Assembly (NCBI GenBank): GCA_017427625.1
Contig: JAFRSL010000273.1
Location: 1 to 5,489, forward strand
From: Synergistaceae bacterium
GTDB lineage: Bacteria > Synergistota > Synergistia > Synergistales > Aminobacteriaceae
Reading direction: 5' to 3'
Length of the DNA stretch: 5,489 nucleotides
How positions within the stretch are numbered: the stretch's first letter is position 1; each line of letters begins with the position of its first letter. This document shows, one piece after another, positions 1-3,384 of this stretch. A program made the translations under genes and the position numbers. The notes under the pieces are model-generated. The model saw only the letters and a program-made list of their open reading frames with translations, was not told the origin of the DNA and did no database searches.

Positions 1-165
1 GAGTGCCGCGAAGATTGCCGCGAAAAGTAACGGGACTTGTGCGGGAAGACCGAGACCGAAATGCGACCCCGATTCGAGTTCGACATCGACAACGCCGAAC
101 GTAACTATTAACGCGCTAACAAGGAGCACAGAAATCGAAAGTAAAAGACTTGGACGACGACACAA
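1..165 (-). CDS. NhaC-like Na+/H+ antiporter, N-terminal 55 residues (partial)
   Basis: The frame is open from a TTG start at 163-165 to the left edge, so only the first 55 residues are present. TTG is chosen because GGGAGGA (minus, 173-179) lies about 8 nt upstream; the ATG in another frame is too close to it and soon hits a stop. The peptide starts with a short basic stretch (CRRPS), then a hydrophobic helix (about residues 6-26), a polar loop with GLGLPAQ (37-43), and the start of a second helix (VPLLFAAIFAAL, 44-55). A basic RRPS start, one helix, a loop and then a PLLxAAIxAAL helix resembles the beginning of NhaC-family antiporters, which exchange Na+ for H+ across the inner membrane. 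Other multi-helix transporters of the same ion-transporter superfamily could begin this way, so the membrane-protein call is firm and the family call moderate. The long leader suggests translational control. Confidence 0.6.
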   Translation of the reverse strand, partial: MCRRPSLLLSISVLLVSALIVTFGVVDVELESGSHFGLGLPAQVPLLFAAIFAAL

Positions 166-306
166 ATAACATTCCTCCCAAAAGGTTGTAGGTGTAACCT
201 TCTCCGACTATACCCGACAGTGTCCGCCAGAACGGCCAACGAGTTGGCTTTTTCATTTTGAGGAATGCTATATGCCTATTGGTCTTACCGGCTTAATTCG
301 GAAAAT
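166..306 (-). promoter_or_regulatory. structured 5' leader of the antiporter gene with an anti-Shine-Dalgarno segment
   Basis: Seen directly: in the minus-strand RNA, AUAGCAUUCCUC (271 down to 260) can pair with GAGGAAUGUUAU (177 down to 166), giving 12 consecutive pairs with one G-U. The second segment contains the ribosome binding site and reaches to the base before the TTG start. The 82 nt enclosed by this helix hold further possible hairpins: GCCAA-CUCG-UUGGC (248-235) and AAGGUU-ACACCUAC-AACCUU (200-181). A compact hairpin, GCCGGUAAGACCAAUAGGC (292-274), lies upstream of the helix. Inference: this is a cis-acting element that hides the ribosome site, such as a riboswitch or thermosensor, and a cation sensor would suit the gene. 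I could not match it to a known riboswitch consensus from memory. Confidence 0.5.
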
Positions 307-313
307 CGCGCAA

Positions 314-341
314 AGTTTACAGCATTTCCCAAAAATTGCAA
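314..341 (-). promoter_or_regulatory. probable sigma-70 promoter of the antiporter gene
   Basis: On the minus strand, TTGCAA (336-341) and TAAACT (314-319) are separated by 16 nt. Transcription would start near 306-308 and produce a leader of about 140 nt. The boxes are imperfect and the call rests on position and spacing. It lies back to back with the promoter of the permease operon. Confidence 0.4.
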
Positions 342-353
342 GAAGAAATTTTC

Positions 354-369
354 ATTGACAGTCATCTAT
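354..369. promoter_or_regulatory. upstream ArsR operator-like site (O1) over the -35 box
   Basis: ATTGACAGTCATCTAT matches the reverse complement of the downstream site at 392-407 at 13 of 16 positions. It covers the whole -35 hexamer, so a bound dimer would block RNA polymerase. As a palindrome by itself it is weaker than the downstream copy. That it binds the ArsR protein encoded in this operon is inferred from position. Confidence 0.5.
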
Positions 370-383
370 AAATCACATACAAT
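355..383 (+). promoter_or_regulatory. near-consensus sigma-70 promoter of the arsP-arsR operon
   Basis: TTGACA (355-360) is a perfect -35 box, and TACAAT (378-383) is one base from the consensus -10, with the ideal 17-nt spacing. Transcription should start near 390, about 39 nt before the ATG at 429. Such a strong promoter fits a gene pair that is held off by a repressor. Operator-like sites lie over the -35 box and just downstream of the start point. Confidence 0.8.
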
Positions 384-391
384 ACACATAA

Positions 392-407
392 ATAGATGGC
401 CGTCTAT
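392..407. promoter_or_regulatory. downstream ArsR operator-like palindrome (O2) at the transcription start
   Basis: ATAGATGGCCGTCTAT is a 16-bp inverted repeat, perfect except for one symmetric base pair. It lies just after the predicted start point and ends before the ribosome binding site at 415-420. Its centre is 38 bp from that of the upstream site. A 10-bp direct repeat, TCTATAAATC, also occurs at 365-374 and 403-412, linking the two sites. ArsR/SmtB repressors bind 12-2-12 type or similar imperfect palindromes at their own promoters, so this is the best operator candidate here. Confidence 0.6.
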
Positions 408-428
408 AAATCTCAAGGAGTGATAATC

Positions 429-1427
429 ATGTTATGGAGCTTTGTACAGTCTCAAGTTCTGGGTATGAAGTGGCTCAGTGATGCGGTGAGTTTGGCGCTA
501 TCGTCAATGGGGCTCGATGTAAATTCGGCGGCCGTCGGAAGCGTTCATTTCTTCATCTATGACACCGTGAAAATCTCAATCCTTCTCTGCGTTCTGATAT
601 TTTGCGTGTCATACATACAGACGTTCTTCCCGCCTGAACGAAGCAAGAGAATCATGGGACACTTCAGAGGTCTCAAGGCAAACGTAATCGGCGCGTTACT
701 CGGAGCTGTAACGCCGTTCTGTTCGTGTTCATCTATCCCAATCTTCATGGGCTTCACGAGCGCGGGGCTTCCTTTGGGAATGACATTCTCGTTCCTCATA
801 TCGTCGCCGATGATCAATCCCGGAAGTCTCGTACTCCTCATGAGCATATTCGGGACAAAAATCGCGGTCGCCTATGTGGTTTTGGGACTCACTCTCGCGG
901 TCTTGGGAGGGACATTCATCGAGAGCCTTCACATGGAGAAGTATATTGAGGATTTCGTGTATTCCCGCAACGGTGTGATTGATTCTGATATTGAGTTCCT
1001 GAGTTTCAACCGCAAACAGAGAATCGCTTACTCAGACCGTGAAGTCATCGCAACTTTCAGGGTTGTATTACCTTACATTCTCGCGGGCGTTGGAATTGGC
1101 GCGGTGATCCATAATTACGTCCCTGAGAAATTCATCACGGCCATTCTCGGAAGCAATAATCCTTTCGGCGTAATCATTGCGACGCTGGTCGGGATTCCTG
1201 TTTACGCTGACATTTTCGGGACAATCCCAATCGCTGAGGCTTTGCTCGCAAAGGGCGCGATGCTTGGTACTGTTATGAGCTTCATGATGGCGGTTACGGA
1301 TTTGAGTCTTCCGTCAATGATAATGCTGCGTAGAGTCATAAAGCCGAGATTGCTGTCGGTATTCATTCTCGTCTGCGCTGCCGGTATAATAATAACTGGC
1401 TATGTCTTCAACTTCATGGGGGTGTAA
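429..1427 (+). CDS. arsP: ArsP/DUF318-family permease (probable organoarsenical or metal efflux)
   Basis: This inner-membrane permease belongs to the COG0701 / ArsP_1 family, whose characterised members export trivalent organoarsenicals. The 332-residue protein has about eight hydrophobic segments in two halves. The family signature TPFCSCSSIPIF begins at residue 95, with the cysteine pair C98/C100, and is followed by SSPMINPGSL (125-134). The second half carries GIPVYADIFGTIPIAEAL (255-272) and AVTDLSLPS (288-296). A hydrophilic stretch at about 166-205 is probably a cytoplasmic loop between the halves. The ATG at 429 is chosen because AAGGAG (415-420) lies 8 nt before it; an in-frame ATG at 396 has no ribosome site and sits inside the operator. 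The ArsR gene starts 3 nt after the stop, so the two are surely co-transcribed. The substrate is not fixed by sequence: methylated or aromatic arsenicals are the best guess, and some relatives in this permease family have been linked to other metals. Confidence 0.88.
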   Translation: MLWSFVQSQVLGMKWLSDAVSLALSSMGLDVNSAAVGSVHFFIYDTVKISILLCVLIFCVSYIQTFFPPERSKRIMGHFRGLKANVIGALLGAVTPFCSCSSIPIFMGFTSAGLPLGMTFSFLISSPMINPGSLVLLMSIFGTKIAVAYVVLGLTLAVLGGTFIESLHMEKYIEDFVYSRNGVIDSDIEFLSFNRKQRIAYSDREVIATFRVVLPYILAGVGIGAVIHNYVPEKFITAILGSNNPFGVIIATLVGIPVYADIFGTIPIAEALLAKGAMLGTVMSFMMAVTDLSLPSMIMLRRVIKPRLLSVFILVCAAGIIITGYVFNFMGV

Positions 1428-1430
1428 GAA

Positions 1431-1709
1431 ATGAATGCACCGGATGCTGCGCTAATATGCCGGGCTTTGGGGGACACTAACAGGCTTCAGATTGTCGAAC
1501 TTCTCACTCACGGCGAGCAATGTACCTGCGTCCTCCTCGAACACTTCAACATAACTCAGCCCACATTGACGCATCACATGAGGGTGCTTTCGGAATGCGG
1601 GCTGTTGAAATCGCGCAAGGACGGAAGAAAAACCCTCTACTCCCTCGACTGCATAACTATGAGTGATTTCAGGAGCTTCATCGCGGGGCTTGAATGCGGG
1701 AAGGACTGA
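1431..1709 (+). CDS. arsR: ArsR/SmtB-family metalloid-responsive repressor
   Basis: This 92-residue winged-helix repressor has the usual length for the family. ALGDTNRLQIVELL (12-25) forms the early helices. E29-QCTC-V34 carries C31 and C33, the CxC arrangement that binds As(III)/Sb(III) in type-1 ArsR proteins. ITQPTLTHHMRVLSECGLL (41-59) is the helix-turn-helix, and KSRKDGRKTLYSLD (60-73) is the wing. Further cysteines at 10, 56, 74 and 89 could supply a third ligand. In the known family, metalloid binding releases DNA and derepresses the operon. The ATG at 1431 follows GGGGGTG (1418-1424) at 6 nt, and the permease stop is only 3 nt upstream, so coupled translation is likely. The inducing metal (arsenite, organoarsenical or antimonite) is inferred from the CxC motif and the permease neighbour. 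Confidence 0.9.
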   Translation: MNAPDAALICRALGDTNRLQIVELLTHGEQCTCVLLEHFNITQPTLTHHMRVLSECGLLKSRKDGRKTLYSLDCITMSDFRSFIAGLECGKD

Positions 1710-1710
1710 C

Positions 1711-2127
1711 TCACTCCCACTTCCTGTATATGCCTTCCTGACGCTTGGCCTCAGCTTTCTTTGAGATGTGAGTACCAAGAACGACATTCCCGAATCCTTT
1801 GTGATGAATGAGAGCTTTCATTCTGCTCATGAAAGGGCAGGGAAGACGATGGGAATTTTCCGAGCATATGCAGGATGCGAAATGTATCGCTACATCGTCC
1901 TTGCTTATGCCGGCTTTTCGGAGTCTCATTCCGAGATTCTCCAGCTTCGTTGTGATGTTACCGCAACAGCCCCCGCAGCTCATTGACATGTATCGAGTCT
2001 CAGGAGGATAGCCCTCGAACTTCCCAATGCGTTCGTAAAAATCATTCATGCAGAGGAAACCTGAACACCTCTTCAAGACATCATCACACTGAATTATTAC
2101 GACAAGCTCCGGCGCATCATCAATCAT
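1711..2127 (-). CDS. CGGC-domain cysteine-rich protein (putative metal-binding)
   Basis: This 138-residue soluble protein has the hallmark of the CGGC domain, SCGGCCG (50-56), with C51, C54 and C55. Other cysteines are C14, C21, C26, C86, C88 and C97, nine in all. They are spread in clusters (C-x6-C-x4-C, CGGCC, and CxC followed by PCP), which suggests metal binding or redox chemistry. The biochemical role of the family is not established. An in-frame TTG lies at 2133, but GGGAGGG is too close to it and is 8 nt from the ATG at 2125-2127, so the ATG is preferred. The upstream gene's stop is 2 nt before this start, so they form one transcription unit. The stop codon is one base from the ArsR stop on the other strand. 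A link to metalloid handling is plausible from position and cysteine content but unproven. Confidence 0.75.
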   Translation of the reverse strand: MIDDAPELVVIIQCDDVLKRCSGFLCMNDFYERIGKFEGYPPETRYMSMSCGGCCGNITTKLENLGMRLRKAGISKDDVAIHFASCICSENSHRLPCPFMSRMKALIHHKGFGNVVLGTHISKKAEAKRQEGIYRKWE

Positions 2128-2129
2128 CT

Positions 2130-2444
2130 TCAAACCCTCCCTAATTTCCCGATAACATCTTCGTCAACAGAGGCTTCAATTCCGCGTGAAGACAACAAAG
2201 TTCTGGCGCGTTCAAAGTCGTCGGCCTTAACGTCAACGAAATATACATCGCGGTCAATGTACCCGTTGCTTCCGAAATTTCTGGGGTCAACCTTTGCACC
2301 GCAACCGCAAGCGTTTAGGCTGTCTATGGGGTAATGGCTTGCACGTACGCCCGTGAAACCTTCAGCCTTTAGAGCGTCCCTGATTTTCTGCCACGTTTCT
2401 CTGTCTTTGCGCTTGAACAGTGTTACTTTTTTTGCGAACCACAT
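2130..2444 (-). CDS. small conserved-looking hypothetical protein with a CGCG motif
   Basis: I do not recognise a named function. The 104-residue soluble protein starts with a beta strand (KKVTLFKRK, 5-13) and an amphipathic helix (RETWQKIRDALKAEG, 15-29). A central segment ACGCGAK (45-51) carries the cysteine pair C46/C48. Then comes a strand, DVYFVDVKADD (66-76), and a helix, DFERARTLLSSRG (76-88). This beta-alpha-beta-alpha outline recalls small ferredoxin-like or DUF2007-type proteins, a resemblance in layout only. The ATG at 2442-2444 is the only plausible start; an in-frame stop lies a little further upstream. Its nearest ribosome site, AAAGGATG (minus, 2456-2463), is rather far away at about 13 nt. 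It is co-transcribed with the CGGC gene and divergent from the hydrolase gene. No convincing promoter was found; it would have to lie within the start of the hydrolase gene. Confidence 0.7.
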   Translation of the reverse strand: MWFAKKVTLFKRKDRETWQKIRDALKAEGFTGVRASHYPIDSLNACGCGAKVDPRNFGSNGYIDRDVYFVDVKADDFERARTLLSSRGIEASVDEDVIGKLGRV

Positions 2445-2450
2445 TATAAT
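2423..2450 (+). promoter_or_regulatory. probable promoter of the alpha/beta hydrolase gene
   Basis: TATAAT (2445-2450) is a perfect -10 box. TTACTT (2423-2428) is a poor -35 box at 16 nt spacing. Transcription would start near 2457, leaving a leader of about 25 nt. The -35 region lies inside the 5' end of the divergent small gene. Confidence 0.45.
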
Positions 2451-2481
2451 TAGTTCATCCTTTCATAAATAAGGTGATAGT

Positions 2482-3321
2482 ATGAAGTATAGCAAAGTTT
2501 CAGTGTCAGGCATCAACACCTTTTACCGCGAGGCAGGAGACCCAAGCAGTCCCGCAATGATTCTCTTTCACGGCTTTCCATCGTCTAGCCACATGTTCAG
2601 GGATTTGATTCCCATGATTGCCGGCAAGTTCCACGTAATCGCACCAGATTTTCCGGGCTTCGGGCAGTCGGACATGCCATCGAGGGACGAGTTCACGTAC
2701 TCATTCGACAACATCGCGGAAATAATCGACGGCTTCATCTCGGAAATGGGGATCGGAAAGTTCTACATGTACGTATTCGATTACGGAGCACCTATAGGCT
2801 TCCGAATCGCACTGAAGCACCCCGACAAAATCATGGGCATCATCAGCCAGAACGGCAACGTCTACGCTGAAGGTCTCGGCAAAAAATGGGAGGCCCGCGC
2901 CGAATACTGGAAGAACCCAACGCCCAAACTCCGCGAAAACTACAAGAGCGCGTTCGCACCAGAGACGATAATCGGGCAGTACACTTTCGGGACTCATGAA
3001 GGCAGCGTATCACCTGACGGCTACACTCTCGACATTCACTACACGAAAAGACCGGGCTACGATGAAATTCAGTCAGACCTGATTTTCGACTACCAGAGCA
3101 ACGTCGCAATGTACCCGAAATTTCAGGAGTACCTGAGAAAGTATCAGCCGAAATTGCTGGCAGTGTGGGGGAAAAATGATCCTTCATTCATTCCTGCTGG
3201 TGCCGAGGCTTTCAGAAAGGATCTGCCGGACGCTGAGATTCATTTCGTTGACAGCGGTCATTTCGCGCTCGAATCTTGCTGTGAAGAAATCGCTGAATTG
3301 ATGTGTAAAATTTTCCCATAA
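2482..3321 (+). CDS. alpha/beta hydrolase with Asp nucleophile (haloalkane dehalogenase / epoxide hydrolase-like)
   Basis: This 279-residue cytoplasmic hydrolase has the complete fold core. HGFP (30-33) forms the oxyanion region and DFPGFGQSD (56-64) a conserved loop. The nucleophile elbow VFDYGAPIGF (98-107) has D100 in place of the serine of esterases. The acid is D233 in VWGKNDPSF, and the base is H260 in DSGHFALE. The cap region lies at about 126-205. An Asp-Asp-His triad is typical of haloalkane dehalogenases and epoxide hydrolases. The residue after the nucleophile is Tyr rather than the Trp usual in true haloalkane dehalogenases, so the substrate is unknown. The whole protein resembles a common, broadly annotated hydrolase family beginning HGFPSSSHMFRDLIP. 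The ATG follows AAGGTGA (2471-2477). It appears to be a single gene with its own promoter, and I see no clear terminator after it. Confidence 0.87.
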   Translation: MKYSKVSVSGINTFYREAGDPSSPAMILFHGFPSSSHMFRDLIPMIAGKFHVIAPDFPGFGQSDMPSRDEFTYSFDNIAEIIDGFISEMGIGKFYMYVFDYGAPIGFRIALKHPDKIMGIISQNGNVYAEGLGKKWEARAEYWKNPTPKLRENYKSAFAPETIIGQYTFGTHEGSVSPDGYTLDIHYTKRPGYDEIQSDLIFDYQSNVAMYPKFQEYLRKYQPKLLAVWGKNDPSFIPAGAEAFRKDLPDAEIHFVDSGHFALESCCEEIAELMCKIFP

Positions 3322-3337
3322 TGATGAACTTTTAGGC

Positions 3338-3343
3338 TATAAT
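3338..3343 (+). promoter_or_regulatory. candidate -10 box of the pyrophosphatase gene
   Basis: TATAAT lies about 42 nt before the ATG of the pyrophosphatase gene, in the 63-bp gap after the hydrolase. No good -35 hexamer occurs at 16-18 nt spacing (CCCATA or CCATAA). The box is flanked by an inverted repeat, TTTAGG (3331-3336) and CCTAAA (3363-3368). Read-through from the hydrolase gene is also possible, since no intrinsic terminator is visible between the genes. Confidence 0.35.
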
Positions 3344-3384
3344 TTAGAGAATTTAAACTTACCCTAAAGGGAGGCAAAAATTTC

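Noticed and set aside
235..253. GCCAA-CGAG-TTGGC followed by five T on the plus strand, resembling an intrinsic terminator
   Set aside because: The stem is only 5 bp and no plus-strand gene precedes it in the window. It fits better as a hairpin inside the minus-strand leader of the antiporter gene.
396..428. Eleven-codon N-terminal extension of the permease starting at ATG 396
   Set aside because: There is no ribosome site before it, it lies inside the operator palindrome and only a few bases after the predicted transcription start, while ATG 429 has AAGGAG at 8 nt.
1699..1738. GGAAGG (1699-1704) and CCTTCC (1733-1738) as a possible bidirectional terminator between the convergent operons
   Set aside because: The stem is 6 bp with a loop of 28 nt and no T-run follows on either strand.
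1452..1787. Minus-strand open frame of 111 codons across arsR and the end of the CGGC gene
   Set aside because: It overlaps two convincing genes, has no ribosome site that I can see, and its product resembles no family I know.
2445..2481. A copy of the ars operator in the divergent gap before the cysteine-rich pair
   Set aside because: No stretch here resembles ATAGAT-N4-RTCTAT closely enough; only short A/T-rich matches occur.
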